Assembly (NCBI GenBank): GCA_021229015.1
Contig: CM037781.1
Span: forward strand, 69,338,173-69,402,172
Origin: Solen grandis
Lineage: Eukaryota > Mollusca > Bivalvia > Adapedonta > Solenidae
Length of the DNA stretch: 64,000 nt
Reading direction: 5' to 3'
Shown: piece after piece, positions 21,411-33,895 of the stretch
How positions within the stretch are numbered: the stretch's first letter is position 1
Layout: the number at the start of each line of letters is the position of its first letter
Position numbers and translations under genes: made by a program
Notes under the pieces: generated by a model
Told to the model about the DNA's origin: nothing
What the model saw: the letters and a program-made list of their open reading frames with translations, nothing else
The model's database searches: none

Positions 21411-21900
21411 CTACCCATGACACTACGTACATAAACCCTGGGTTTTTTCTGTGATGATGTTACATGATCACAATAGGCCCCACGCCATCTTTCATGATTT
21501 TCACATAATTAGTACCGGTTATAACATTCATGTTTTGTAAAGGTTATTTTCCCTCCCTCGCTTTGGGGGGGATTGGGGGTGGGGGGTGAGTGACGTATAT
21601 CGGTACCGGCGATACATAAAGGTGACATATCCGGTCAAAATTAACACATACTGGCCCCTGATAAAGGATGACACGCATTGTGAAATGCAATAACGTTGGT
21701 TTTAATTCACATTCATGCATAAATGTACATACATGAAAAAAAAAATCAGATATATTTTAAGCGAACTTTACATGTAATAATATGGAATTTAAGATTTTTT
21801 CCCATTTAACTTTTATCATGTAGTGAATTTGTGTTTTCACGGACAAGGAGAGATCTGTAATTTGACTAAAACCGTATGCCTCAATTCTCAAAGGCAGTAT
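21411..21900. other. Interval with a G-rich tract, no gene
   Basis: AT-rich except for a G-rich run at 21,565-21,587 able in principle to form a quadruplex. 21,590-21,690 is an inverted relative of 18,426-18,525. No open frame of interest. Confidence 0.55.
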
Positions 21901-21904
21901 GTTA

Positions 21905-22225
21905 ATCTTCTATGTAGGCGTCCTTTTTTTTTTTTTTTTTTTTGCTGAAAAAAAAAAGCAACGGAAAAGACAAATGAGTCCGTTGCGATACCCTAGCTCA
22001 TTCGCGAAAAGAGCATTGGTTCTTTTACGTGTCAGGGGAATAGCACCGATCGATACACAGGAGACAAGTTCCTGCTTAAAACCAGTACTGAATTCTCCGA
22101 GTTTCCATAGCACCCCCAAATTGCCGAGTGCAAGACAAGGCGAATCTTGTACAAATTTTTATATGTCTTGATGCTATCACCGAGAAATGTACCCCGTTGG
22201 GTTTCGAATCCAAGACTTCCCGATA
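21905..22225 (-). mobile_element. Candidate tRNA-derived SINE (type 4)
   Basis: Read on the minus strand there is a B-box-like GGATTCGAAACCC near 22,200, a ~220-bp body of balanced composition ('ctcggcaatttgggggtgct', 'gtgtatcgatcggtgctatt') and a poly-A/T-rich end (TTTTGCTTTTTTTTTC then a long A run) at 21,915-21,960. This head-body-tail order fits a SINE. No second copy is visible in this window, so it could be another element. Confidence 0.45.
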
Positions 22226-22884
22226 TTATATTGCTTATTCAAACTGAAAAAGAGGGAGAAAAGAAAAAGAAATATGTTCTGTGTGATTATGACGTTTGCA
22301 TATGTGGAGAGAGAAGGGAAAAGGGGGGGGGAATAAAGTCGGAAATAAAAAAAACAAAAAAACATTAGAACTATAATGTAGGTATATGAAAAAGTTACGA
22401 TCATCTTCTCTTTGCATGTTTTTAATAAGAGCACGCGAACGGACACTGCAGAGGAAAAAGGTCCCGGAAAATAAGTATTCAAAGGAAGCAACATCTTGGA
22501 CGAAATCAGAGTTTGATTATGCATAATAAGGTCAGATTTAAATTGTTAATTTTCAGACTTGCTAATCATGAAAATTTTGATCCAAACACATCAAATAAAC
22601 TTATAGGAATGAATGTAGCCCAGCGTATACTTCATTACCGATTTAATGCTTTCGAATACATATTTTTCACACGTGCATTAACTTGCCAAACGACGCACAT
22701 CGTCTGCTTCAGAAGTCACGTAGGCCCTACACATGTATATACCGGTACATAAAAGTAAAAGAATGTTATTATAATGAAACAAATAATAAGATTATACTAC
22801 ATAATATATTTATGATAAAAAATAATACATATACGCAAAAAATAAATCAATAAAGGCTGTCCCGAAACATAGACTGCCGAAAAT
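22226..22884. other. No gene recognised
   Basis: AT-rich with simple-sequence runs (GGGGGGG-AATAAAG region at 22,323). Frames of 73 to 115 codons have low complexity and overlap on both strands. None is supported. Confidence 0.5.
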
Positions 22885-23104
22885 CAGAGTGATTTGATAC
22901 CATATACGTTATGCGATTTACGATATACGATTTACGATATACCATTGCTTTACGATACGATGCGATAAGATCCCGTTCATTATGTGTAATACGATTGAAT
23001 GCGATAGGATACGATTCGATACGTTACGATGCGATTGAGTATACGATACGATGCGATTCCAACGATATACGCTATTTTTGACAACTGATACGATAGCGCC
23101 ACTG
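22885..23104 (-). mobile_element. End fragment of the CAGTGG(T/C)GC TIR element
   Basis: On the minus strand it begins CAGTGGCGCTATCGTATCAG and continues with 'atcgcatcgtatcg...' words, aligning to 16,869-17,080 for about 200 bp. It ends at 'cgcataacgtatatgg'. No matching opposite TIR is found upstream, so this is a solo end or a ~220-bp derivative. Confidence 0.7.
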
Positions 23105-24022
23105 TACTATAAAGGAAGATAACACTTGATGGAATATATTAAAAATTTTGGCCCCCTTTTAACTTAGATTTGGTTAAATTTATTGCATCAAACTACTATC
23201 CACATTATATCTCAGAAATTGCTTGTGAATTGATTAGAAAGTTAAGGAGTGTCTTCAGGGGCATCAGAAAACCAAGGAGGATAACTTTTGGACTGAATTT
23301 TATGCAAATTATGGCCCTTTTCTTGCTTGGAGTTTTGGTTACAGTTTTGCATGCACAGTAATATTAAGCTTATGTCTCAGTAACTAGCATGGGATTGATT
23401 TTAGACATCATTAAAATATTAAGGGTATCAGACTATCAAAGTATATCATTTTTGACTATTATTATGTACAGAGTATGTGAAGGGCAAGAATTGACATAGA
23501 TTTCATTGATTTACCAACAAGCATTTTGAATAGTCGAGTGTGCTGTCCTCTGACAGCTCTTGTTTAAATTCGCACACCCCATATATTTTGTGCGTATATG
23601 TCTTGCAAATCGTATGCAGCAAACAGAATCTTCTATCGGACTCTAACAAAAGTGGGTAGGTTTTTCGTAGACCTACCCTCATTGTCCACATTTTCACAAG
23701 GTTCGAACATTCAACCTCTCCTAGAACAATTTTTTTCCATACTCGATGCTGAGATATCAATCATATTTGATTGGCTGTCAACAAGGAACATTATGTAAAA
23801 AACCGCATCTAAATCAGTTTCAAATATTAGAGTTATTAGCAAAACAGTGATTACATGCATTGGGCCCCCTAGTGGCTAAATCAGAAACAAAAGGTATATC
23901 AAGGTATATCATTTTTGACTATTATTATGTACAGGTATGTGAAGGCAAGAATTGAAATAGATTTCATTGATTTACCAACAAGCATTTTGAATAGTCGACA
24001 TGCTGTCTGACAGCTCTGTTTT
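23105..24022 (+). repeat. GCTCGACTATTC-family tails with a ~125-bp direct duplication
   Basis: 23,105-23,567 carries degraded tandem units ('gaccatgggattgatttt'-like) and the closing GAATAGTCGAG at 23,528. The segment 'gtatatcatttttgactatt...gacagctcttg' (23,441-23,567) is repeated at 23,903-24,022 with small deletions. The intervening piece includes 'gtaggtttttcgtagacctac', a 21-bp near-palindrome, and recurs in low-quality form at 31,040-31,260. Confidence 0.7.
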
Positions 24023-24219
24023 TGGTGCAAGTTGTATAAAATGAATTTTATACCTATTTCTTGACCCATCTAATCTTGATTAACAACCAAAGAGTTCAGA
24101 AAGCACCCGTTTCATTGATTTGCATAAATAATTTTGGGATATTCCATCATAGAGTTGGGAGTTTCAGGGTGTATATCTTTCTGCATGCATGATGGTCAAA
24201 AGAAAAAAAAAATGAAAAA

Positions 24220-24800
24220 ATTTTACCAAGATTGTTCAACTATTTTGATCCGTCGAAAAACATGGCTGCCAGGGGGCGGAGCCGTTTTCTTTATATGTAT
24301 ATAGTAAACAATGAAAAATCTTCATGTGCAATAATTCTGACTGGATTCTATTTTTATTTGGCACAGGTGTTCCTTTGGTCAACTTTCTACTAAGATTGTT
24401 CAAATTATTTTGATTTGTTGAAAGACATGGCTGCCATGGGGCGAAGCTGTTTTCCTTAAATATTTTAAAAGTAAAAACCCTTTAAAAATCTGATCCTCCT
24501 AAAGTACTGGCTAGATTTCAGAGGTAATTGCCAGAAATGTTCCTTAGGTCACTCATTACTAAGGTTGTTCAAATTATTTTGATCTGTTGAAAACATGGCA
24601 GCCACGGGCAGAGCCCATTTTTCTTATATGTATATAGTACAAATTTGAAATTCTTCTTGTGCAAAAGTACTAGCTGCATTTCAAAATATTTGGCACAGAT
24701 GTTCCTTGGGTTACTTTTTACCAAGATTGTTCAAATAATTTTGATTTTGTTAAAAAACATGGCTGCCATGGGGCGGAGCCCGTTTTCCTCGTAGGGATAT
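24220..24800. repeat. ~166-bp tandem repeat ('acatggctgccatggggcgg')
   Basis: Four units, with 'catggctgcca' or a variant at about 24,262, 24,427, 24,595 and 24,761. Each unit also has 'aagattgttcaaattatttt' and 'tggcacagatgttcctt'. Related to the repeats near 54.2 kb and 48.9 kb. No gene. Confidence 0.88.
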
Positions 24801-25250
24801 ACAGTTCAACGCCGCAAATCGCGGACTGCAATTTCCCGTGGACCAATTTATTGTGGTTGATCTATGGACCCAAAAACATATCGTGTCATTTGCATTTTCT
24901 GGTACTTAAGGCTTACTGTGAAACTCATCTTTCTCTTTCTATATCCATATGTATTTAAAAGAGTTTTGCGTCCAGTATTTACAGCTAGGCACTGACACGC
25001 AGAAGTGAAAAATAAACACCCAGGTGGTAAGCTATTGTTTTTGGGGGCAGTTGATGATTACGCAATTGGTGTTAAATGATCGAACAATGCAGGTTTGTCA
25101 GAATAATTATCCAACCACAGTAATCAGCATTGAATTGGTATAAACTTTTCAATACCAAGCAGATACTGGATAAAATACACAAACATTGTCTAAAATCCAC
25201 TGCATGAACCTTAATAATGGTACTTTTGTTTATTATGCTAGCGTGCAAAA
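24801..25250. other. Unique segment with an inverted copy at 45.65-46.07 kb
   Basis: Contains 'gtggttggataattatt'-type sequence (reverse sense) and 'cagttgatgattacgcaatt', both seen reverse-complemented near 45,750-45,840. It marks the inner edge of the clean inverted-duplication arm. Confidence 0.7.
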
Positions 25251-25289
25251 TTTTAACCATTGATTAAAAAGTCTGGGACAGGTGTAACA

Positions 25290-25745
25290 CCCCCAGATTC
25301 CCCCCATCAGTTTTTTCCCCGGGGAAGAAACACTAGTCAAGTTTACCCCCGGGAAGAACTGACTAGTCAGGTTTTCGGGTTTTTCCTCCCCCTTTTCAGT
25401 CACCCGCCCCCCCCCCCCTCAAATTTTAAGGTTTTGAGGTGGGGAAATTCTGGACTAGTCAGTTTTTTCCCCCTATCTTATATATTGCAGTAAAGGTGGG
25501 GAAATTCGGACCAGTCAGTTTTTTCCACCCATCCAATAAAATTGTGCGTGATGGTGGGAAAATTCTGGCCTAGTCAGTTTTTTCCCCCCTACTAAATTTT
25601 ACAAAGATGGTGGGAAATTTTTGACCAGTCAGTTTTTTTCCCCTGTCATGTAGATTGAGCATGAGGTGGGGAAATTCTGGCCTAGACAATTTTTTCCCCT
25701 GCCATTAGATTGTGAATGAAGGTTGGGAAATTCTGGTTTCTAGTC
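25290..25745. repeat. ~58-bp tandem repeat ('ctagtcagttttttcccc')
   Basis: About six to seven copies of a unit containing 'ggtggggaaattctgg', 'ctagtcag' and 'ttttttcccc', most regular between 25,440 and 25,740. A 77-residue frame over the first copies is a repeat artefact. Confidence 0.85.
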
Positions 25746-28620
25746 AGTTTTATCAAAGTCAAACTTTATGACAATCTTTAAAGCCATTATCTCAAGGTCA
25801 CATTTGCTTATTGCTGAATAGGCCTATTATGTCAGGAGTTAGGGCCTTTTAATATTAAAAAAAAAAGGGAGATTTCAGTCTTTTTGCACTCTAACATCTT
25901 CATTTCTTTAGCAATCATCTTCAAACTTATGAAAATGTTTTGCCATAAAGTTTTGGTAAAGTTGATTATGGCTGAAAATCCCCAATAAGGTTTGGAGTTA
26001 TGGCCTTTTTTATAGAAAATATTGCCAGATTGCCCTTTTTTTGCACTTGGTTGACCTTAAAGCAAACAATCGTGTCTTTATTTTTTGTGTATATGATTGT
26101 GTTCTGAAATAATCGTTGCACAAAGGGATCCTTAAAAACAAAACAATGTCTTGAACAAGAAACAAGTCACTTGATGATCAAGGTCATATAACTTGGCTGA
26201 GGTCAGGGTCACAGTGCTCATTGATCTTTAGATCAAAAATGAATTTTTCCAGTTTGGGTGAAAACTGCTCATGGCTGTCTGTTATTGCTAAAACATCATT
26301 TATCTGTGATAAATGTGAATCTAAACACTAAACATGATAAGAAATTCTCTTGGGGAAAAAAGATACAAATCTGCATTTACGCTTTGCATTATTTCAGTAG
26401 TTAGATGTGTCCATTAATTATTGTTTGTTACTGGCTCCATCAGCTGTTATTCAAATTTTTTCTTCCCAGCTGTGAAATGTTATCCCCGCCCAATTTTTTT
26501 TTTGGGGTTTGATTTTTTGGTTGACCAATGTTTTAAAAACAATCATACCATCAGTACATAGGGTTTCCTTTTTTTAATTTTTTTTTTTTTTCTTCAACAT
26601 TTTTTAAAAGAAATCAAAAATTTGCTCCTTAAACCCTTGGGCAAAAATTTTATAAAACTTCACAGGAAAGTTCCTTTGGTTGGGCCTTTCCAAAGTTGTT
26701 CAAAAAAATTAAAATTTTGTTAAATTCTAGCAAAAACTGGTTACCATGGCAACCAAAATGGAAACAATTATGAAATTCAAAATCTTCTACCAAATGATGA
26801 TGTTTTAAAAAATTTTTTTTTTTGAAGATGTTTTTGGGGTCAATTTCCCACTATCTAAAGATTTTTTGATCCGTAAAATCTGGCCAATTTTCCATAATTT
26901 CAAATATTTGCGTTTTTTTCCTCCCATTCCTTGTTTTCGATGAGAAATTTGGGGACACTTCAATTTCATGAAACTTGGTACCATCTGCCATAATCCATGA
27001 TAAAGTTCAGTTTTGAGGTTCTCCCCAATTCAATATTTGTATGGATTGTAAATTTTCTATAAATTTGTAATTTTGAAGAACCCCAAAAAAAAAATGTTTC
27101 AAGAGAGTTTTTCCCAATTTTAAAATTTAATGGGGGGGGAGTAATTGTATTTAATGAACATGAATTTATGGGAAATATGCAATTTTTGGAATTGAAAAAT
27201 GATTTTTTTTTTAAAGAAAAATGATGGAAAGAACAGTATATGTTTCTGTTTAAATTTCATTAAAAAAAAATTGTTTTTTCCAAGGAAAATGTAAAAAAAA
27301 AATTTTTTTGTTATCAAAAAAACTAATTACAACTGCCGCAAGCGGTTTCTTGGTTTTCGTTTTTCCCTTGAAATTTATTTTACTCCCAAATTTTATATAT
27401 AAAACGAACGAAAGGTTTTTCGAAGACCTATTCATTTAAAGTTATTTTGTTTTTGAATTTTTAAACATTCAGTCCTTTCTTCCCAAATTTTTTCCCCAAA
27501 ACCGCATTTAATCAGACTTCAATTTTTTGGAATAAAAAAAAAAGTGATTTTAAGCATTTTGAATTTTTTAACTTTAAAATTTATGGGCCCTTTGAATCAT
27601 AAGAATAAATTATTTGAAAATACATGAAATTGAACCAAAAAAATGTCGGGAGCGAAAATTTTTTGTTTAAAAACTTTTTAAAATTACAACCCAAAATATT
27701 TGGGGTTTTAATGTTTGCAAATTATGTAAAAAAGGAGTTCTTTTTTTTGTTCTAAAAAAAAGGGTAGATTTTTCATGTGAGTTCGAACTTCCCTTCCATA
27801 GCCAAAATTTTAGCTTTTTCCCCCCGGGCCCCCCCCTCTTTTTTTTATTGGGTATCCAAGAACTATTGAAACCCACTTTTAAATCGGCTTAATTCTTCAT
27901 TTAACAAAAGAGGATTTCAAGAAAGGCCCCCCCCCCCCAGGGGAAAAATGGGAAACAAAATTGGTAAGATTTTACTATTGGTATGCAAGCGAATATTCTT
28001 AAAAATTAAAAAGTGATAGTCGAAATTTATTTCAAAAATTACAAAATTTTTGAAATAAACTGTTTTCAGTTTTTTGAAAAAGGAAAAAACTTTGGAAGCG
28101 TAAAATGTCCAAATAAGCCCCTTTTAAAAACAAAACATCAGAAAAGGCATTTAGAACTAAAATTTTTTTCTTACCTAAATAAAATTTTTTGTTTTGGAGC
28201 TTTTTCAGGCCAATAATAGCCCATAATCGAAAAACCCTTTGAATTTTTTGCCATTTTTTTAAAACTTTTTAAATTTGGGGCCCCTTCAAACATAAAATCA
28301 AAAGTGTAAAATTTCATAAAGAAAAACAGAAAATAAAGTCAGGAGGCAAAAACCGTTTTTGAAATTTTAATTTTTCCTAAATTTTTGTGAAAAATTTTTT
28401 AGTTTTTAAAGGAAATCATGATTTTTAAAATTTGCCACCCATATATTTTGTGGTTTTTCTGAAAAATGTTTTTTTTTTTTTAATTTTTTCCCAATTTTAG
28501 GAAATTTGGGTTCAGAGGACAAACCATGCATTTTAGTTACTTTTTGAAAAATAAGTATTGTTCCCCCCGGCGTCGGTGTTTGGGGTTGGCTTTTGGTTAA
28601 AAATTTTTGGGGCAAGTTAC
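25746..28620. other. No gene recognised
   Basis: 25.75-26.4 kb has mollusc-type 'gtcaaggtcatataacttg' words typical of dispersed repeats. 26.5-28.6 kb is homopolymer-rich, low-accuracy sequence. 26,640-27,000 keeps traces of the 'ggttaccatggcaaccaaaa' repeat also seen at 48.8, 52.8 and 54.1 kb. Nothing codes convincingly. Confidence 0.5.
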
Positions 28621-29590
28621 TGTCAACCAAGTCAATAAACCCCTTTTTTGTATTGATTTAAAGTTTAAAAAAGTTCGGGGGTAGACAAACCAAAATAAAC
28701 TCTTTACTGAAATTTAATTGAATTTTGGCCCCTTTTTTTAATTAGAAAAAATTTTTGGTTAATTTTTCATGCAATAGAAAATTTTGGTTAAAATTTTGCA
28801 TGCAAGCTCTATCTAGTTTTATCCAAAAACCCTTCATGGTATTTATTTAAAGTTAATAAAAATGTTTAGGGGATAAAACCCGGTAAAATCTTGGGAATAT
28901 ATTACAAATTTTGGCCCCTTTTTAATTAGAAAAATTTTGGGTTTAAATTTTTATGCAAGATACTTCTGTTATATCTCTACCGATTTAAATGATTTGAAAC
29001 AATTTAATTTTTAGGTATCTATTTCTGGTGATTCTTTAAATGTTAAAATTATTTCCCCCTTTTTTAAATTTTAAAAAATTTTGGTTAAATTTTGATAAGG
29101 GTTTTTAGAAAAATTCGTACCAGGTGGGTTTTTTTTTAAAATCTTTAAAATGTTTTGGATAAATTTTGATGGAATATTTAAATTTTTGGGCCCCCTTTTT
29201 TTAATTTAAAAAAATTTTGGTTTAAAATTTTTCATGCAAAGGGACCAACTTTTATTCAGGCGGCCTGGGGTTGATTTGAAACTTTTAAAAGTTTAGGGGA
29301 TCAAAAAAAAAGGAGATAACATTGGGGAATATAAAAAAAATTAACCCCCCTTTTTTATTAAAATTTTGTAAAATTTTGCTTAAAGTTTTCCCCTTTTTTT
29401 AAAATTGCTTGGAATTGCTAGAAATTATGGTGTTTCGGGTATCAAAAAAACTGGGGAAAATTTTGGAAATTTTTTAAAATTTTGGGCCCTTTTTCAATTG
29501 GGAAATTTTGGTTAAAGTTTGCATGCACGGTTTTGTGTTAGTTAAACGGTTGGGATTGATTTTAGACTCATTAAAATTTAGGGGTTCAGA
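28621..29590. repeat. Degraded GCTCGACTATTC-family tandem units
   Basis: Repeated 'ttttggcccctttttaatta' and 'ttttggttaaattttt(c)atgcaa' at ~130-150-bp spacing match 23,145-23,350. The end (29,505-29,600) aligns with 23,325-23,450 in the same orientation. Confidence 0.7.
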
Positions 29591-29749
29591 CTATCAATAT
29601 ACTTTTTACCCCCCCACAAGTGGGGGATATGGGTTACTGCCCGGGCCGTCCCAGTCCTTCACCCTAGCCGTCAGCCCGCAGAAAACCCCGTCACCTTTAC
29701 GCCCCAAATCTTGTAAACGCAATCCTTTTAAAACCGGGGGAGATTTTCA

Positions 29750-30580
29750 AAAAATTCCCCAGGGATGAAAACCTTAATGTTAGTGGTGAAAGAAAAAATT
29801 TTCCGGCGCCCAAATTTAAACAGAATTAGGGCCCTTTTTGTGTTTGTTCACATATCCATAAAAAATTTGTGAACAAATCCTTTTAAAAGGGAGGGTTTTG
29901 TTAAACTTCGGGAAAAAACCTTAAATGGTAATGGGTAAAGAAAAAAATTTTGGGGGGGGCCCCAAAAATTTAAACAAAATTTAGGCCCCTTTTTGATTTG
30001 TTCCTAAAACCTATAGAAATTTTGGAAAAAACCCCTTTAAGGAGGGAGTTTGTTAAATCCGGGATGAAAACCCTTTAATGTGAATGGTAGTAAAAAAGGG
30101 GAATTTTTCGCGGGCCCCAAATTTAACAAAATTTGGCCCTTTTTTTTTGTCACTATAACCTTAAAAAATTTGTAAGAAATCCCTTTTAAACCCATGGGAA
30201 TTTTCAAAAGGATAAAACCTTAAAATGTGTAGAGGAAGAAGGGGAAAAAAATTTTTTCGCGGCGACCAAAATTTTAAAAAAATTTCCCCTTTTTTGTTTT
30301 TTCAAATCCATAAAAATTTTGTAAAGCAATCTAAAACCCGGTGGAGTTTTTGTTTAAATTCCGGGGGATAACAACCCTTAATGTGTGGGGAATAAAAAGG
30401 TTTTTTTTGGGGGCCCCAAATTTAAAAATTAGGCCCTTTGTTGTTTTTTCACTTTTCCCAATAAAATTTTGGGGAAAAGCAACCCCTTTTAAAAACCAAG
30501 GGCAGTTTTTTTTAAATCCGGTAAAAAACCTTTTAAGTGGAGGAATTACAATTTTCCCCCTTTCAAGAACCCCGACATAA
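29750..30580. repeat. ~145-bp tandem repeat in poor sequence
   Basis: About six units with 'gggatgaaaaccttaatgt', 'ccccaaatttaaacaaaatt' and 'aggcccctttttg', most regular at 29,760-30,400. No coding signal. Confidence 0.75.
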
Positions 30581-31954
30581 CCAGGTGATTTCCCCCAAAC
30601 CTTGATTCAGTTTGGTCGAAGCTATCAATCTCTGTTAATTATCCCCGGTGTGCATTAAAACCCCTTAAGTGGCTTTTTGACTTGTTTTAAAAAGAGTTGC
30701 CCCCAAAAGTAATTTACCCAAATATTTCTGATGCATTTTGTTTCCTTTTTTTGGAGCCCCGCGTGTTTAAAAATTTTTGTTTTATTTGACCCAATTTGTT
30801 TTCTGTAAAAAACCAAAATATGCCCCAAAAAAATTGGAATTTTTTTTTTATTAAAACAAAATTTGGGGGGGTTTAAATAAACCTTAAAAAACGAATTTTT
30901 AGACTTTTTAAGAAGTGCCCTTTTTTACGGAATTTCCCCGTGGGGGACCGGCCCTTTTGGGCCTTTTATTTTACTATTTTTTCAGGTGGAAGGGGAAAAA
31001 ATTTCTAATTTTTATTTTTTTCCCAAAAATTTTAAGGTCGAGGTGGATATGTTTGCCAAAACCTTCGCAAACAGAAATTTTTCTATCGGTTTAACAAAGG
31101 GGAGGTTTTTCGGAAACCCACCCCCTTTGTCCCTTTCCCAAGGTTCGAACTTCAACCCTCCCAAAAATTTTTTTCCATATGGATGTGAATTCCAATATTT
31201 GATTGGGTTAAAAAAGGAAAAATTAGTAAAAAAACCAACCCAAACAGGTTTAAATTTTTGGTTTTTTAAAAAAAAAAATTAAAGCTTGCACCCCCCAGGG
31301 CAAACAAAAACAAAATAAAATTTGACCTTTAGCACAAGTTAGGGAAAAAATGACTCCGGCCCAAAATTTCTGCGTAGTTTTTTTATTGGCCCTGGTGGCT
31401 ACAAAAAGGGGGAATTGGAAAAAATTATAAAAAAAAAAAAAAAAATCAAAGAAAACAATAGGTTTCCCCCTGCAGAGGCGAAAACCCAAAAAAAAAAAAA
31501 AAAAAAGTTGGTTAAATGTGTGTCGTTGTCTTTTTCCCGGGTAATAGTGTGTTTCAATTGATAATCCTTTTTAAACCCCTTTCCCTCATATAGACTCATT
31601 TTGACGCACTCTTAGGTCCCACATAAGTCGTCTGCAAAAACCAACTCAAACCCTTTTCCCAAAATTTTAATTGAAAACCCTATTCCCCAGACCACTGAGG
31701 GCACAAACGCATAAAAACCTGTCGCCTGCAGAAATTTCGCATAGGCTTTTAGGGTACCCCTCTATGAGGAAGGGGGAAAAATATTTTTTTAATCTTTTTT
31801 CTACTTGTATTAAAGCTAAAAAAATGTTTGTTTGCTTTGTGTTATATTTTAGATAATAAAGAAAGGGCACCCCACCCCCTCACATTGCCTTTGTTTTTTT
31901 TTGGGAAACCATTTTTTTGCAGATTTTACATGCATTCATTGTTTATTTATATAA
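30581..31954. other. No gene recognised; includes a copy of 23.58-23.84 kb
   Basis: 31,020-31,260 matches 23,580-23,840 in direct orientation ('aaggttcgaactt', 'tttgattgggtt'). The rest is low-accuracy AT-rich sequence, with a somewhat cleaner unmatched stretch at 31,500-31,950. Confidence 0.5.
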
Positions 31955-33608
31955 AATCTATAATTAGTATTGGACTTTCTGCCTCAGCAAAAGTCATATT
32001 GGGTTTGTAGTTTTTTTTTTATTCTTCTGCTTTTCTTCTTCTTTTTTATTCTTTTTTTCCCCTCTTTATTTGTGTTAAATTCGGGTGTCCCCTTGACTCA
32101 AAAAATGAAAATTTTTGGCATATATTCAAACCATGAGCTTTGGAAAATAATTGTATATTCTTGACCATATAACTCAGATTTGCGCGGGTGAAAAGTTTGT
32201 CGCGGTCCCCAGCCTTTTTTCTGGATCGTTTCATCAAAATTTCAAGAATTGTATGTTAGGCTCTTTGGCTCCGGTTTCCTTTTTCCAAATTCGAAAAGGC
32301 AAATTTTTTTTAGGCGAACCCAAAGATTCGAACCTTGACGTCAAATTTAAAAATGCGTATAAAAACCCGTTCCAGAAAAGTTTAAAACTGAGTTTTTGGG
32401 CTGAATATTAGTTTCAGATCTTCATCATTTGAAAGATAAAACCGATATGACGTCAATGACGCAAAAGTCTTAAACTTTCGTATTAAACTTAAAGGGTTTT
32501 TTTAAGCCCGTAGGCTTTATTTTTTGCTGATTTACTTAAAATTTTTTGTCAAAAGATGCAGTATTAAATCTATAGAGCCATGTCATTTCCCGTATCCGAA
32601 AACCCAAAAGGTCAAGGTCATTTTAAAAATTTATGGGGGTTTTTCTTGGGCCTTAAATATTCAAAACTAAAAATTTCATCGGACACTATGCAAAAATTTT
32701 GTAGTGCTTAGAAAGACCTTTCGATTATATTTAGTTTTTGATGAGGGGGAATGGGTTTAGTTTTGGGGGAAAAAAAAATTCGGAAACCCAGTGTGTTTAA
32801 CAGTTTATACCAAAAATCTTTGATTTTAAAAATATGTATGAATATTATTTGTGGCAATGTTTGGGGCCTTCTTTTGATGCAAAAAGTTTAAGTTTCCTAA
32901 GATTATGGGTAAGGGGGAAAAAACGAATTCGTGCATTGTTTGGTGTTTTTTCATTTTTAAGGGGTTTAAGAGCTTGTATTAAAAAAGTTTAAAAAAAATT
33001 CCATAGTTTAAAAGCGTGTGAATGTAGAAAATTTTTAAGGGACGATTATTTTGGCCCCTAAAGTTTTAAATTGATCCAAGTAAAAGGGAAAAGTTACATC
33101 AAAATTAGAATTTAAAAGTAGATTCAGCGTTTTTTGTCGTTATGAAAGTTAAAAGGTTTAAATTCTTAAAACCCATAGAAAAATAACCCAAAATTCAGCG
33201 AATGAGGTAAAATTTTTTAAAGCGATTTTTTTGGTACCTTAAGTTTTGAATTGATAAAAGTAAAGGAAGTAACATCAAAAAAAAAATTTAAACATATGAA
33301 TTTCAGCGATTTTCCCTTTCTGTCAGATTTTACGACTTTTCTTGAATCATTAGAAATAATTTTACTTTAAAGCAAGTGGATGTAGAGTTTTTGCGTTTTA
33401 ATTTGGCACCTAGATTTTTTGAAATTGTAAGAAATAAGGAATTTTACATAAAAAATCGAAAAAAGCCTTTGTAAAAATTTTTTCATAAAATACCCTACTT
33501 TCGCTTTCCCCTTTAATTAAAAGCATTTTGGGAAAATGTTTTACGATATTATTAGTCAATAATTAAAAAAAAAAACTTTTTTTTTTTAATCATATTGATT
33601 TTACAGCA
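31955..33608 (-). repeat. Inverted copy of 13.64-15.0 kb: hairpin, B satellite and AT-rich segment
   Basis: Read in reverse, this follows 13,638-15,000: AT-rich segment, B unit ('gttcgaatctttgggttcg' near 32,325), GAA tract (here TTC-rich, 32,030-32,070) and hairpin ('ggactttctgcctcagca', 31,973-31,990). Colinearity with the adjacent SINE shows a segmental duplication or a second haplotype. Confidence 0.75.
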
Positions 33609-33895
33609 AAACGGTGCCCGTTTCCCGGTCCCGGTGTTTAGAGCGGCCTCGAGGCGGGAGGTCGGGGGGCGTACCAAAGTCTAAAAAAATGGTAGTTATA
33701 GCTCCTTGCTTGCCCACTTAGCATTAAGGGTGTTGCGGACGGTTGGCCGGTTCAGGAAAATGTGCTGGTGTGATATCATGCCAAATGTTTACGATGGATA
33801 CTGCGTGTGGCAGCACTATAACTGCTTAAGTGCATCGTCCCCAAATGATGAAAACTGTCTGGGACTTTAAAACCGAACAAAAAAAAACAAACAAA
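33609..33895 (+). mobile_element. SINE-1 copy, orthologous in position to 13.3-13.6 kb
   Basis: Degraded tRNA head ('ggtgtttagagcggcctcg'), then body landmarks 'gtgatatcatgccaaatg', 'gatactgcgtgtggcagcac' and an A/C-rich tail. It sits next to the same AT-rich segment as the 13.3-kb copy, so both descend from one insertion. Confidence 0.75.
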
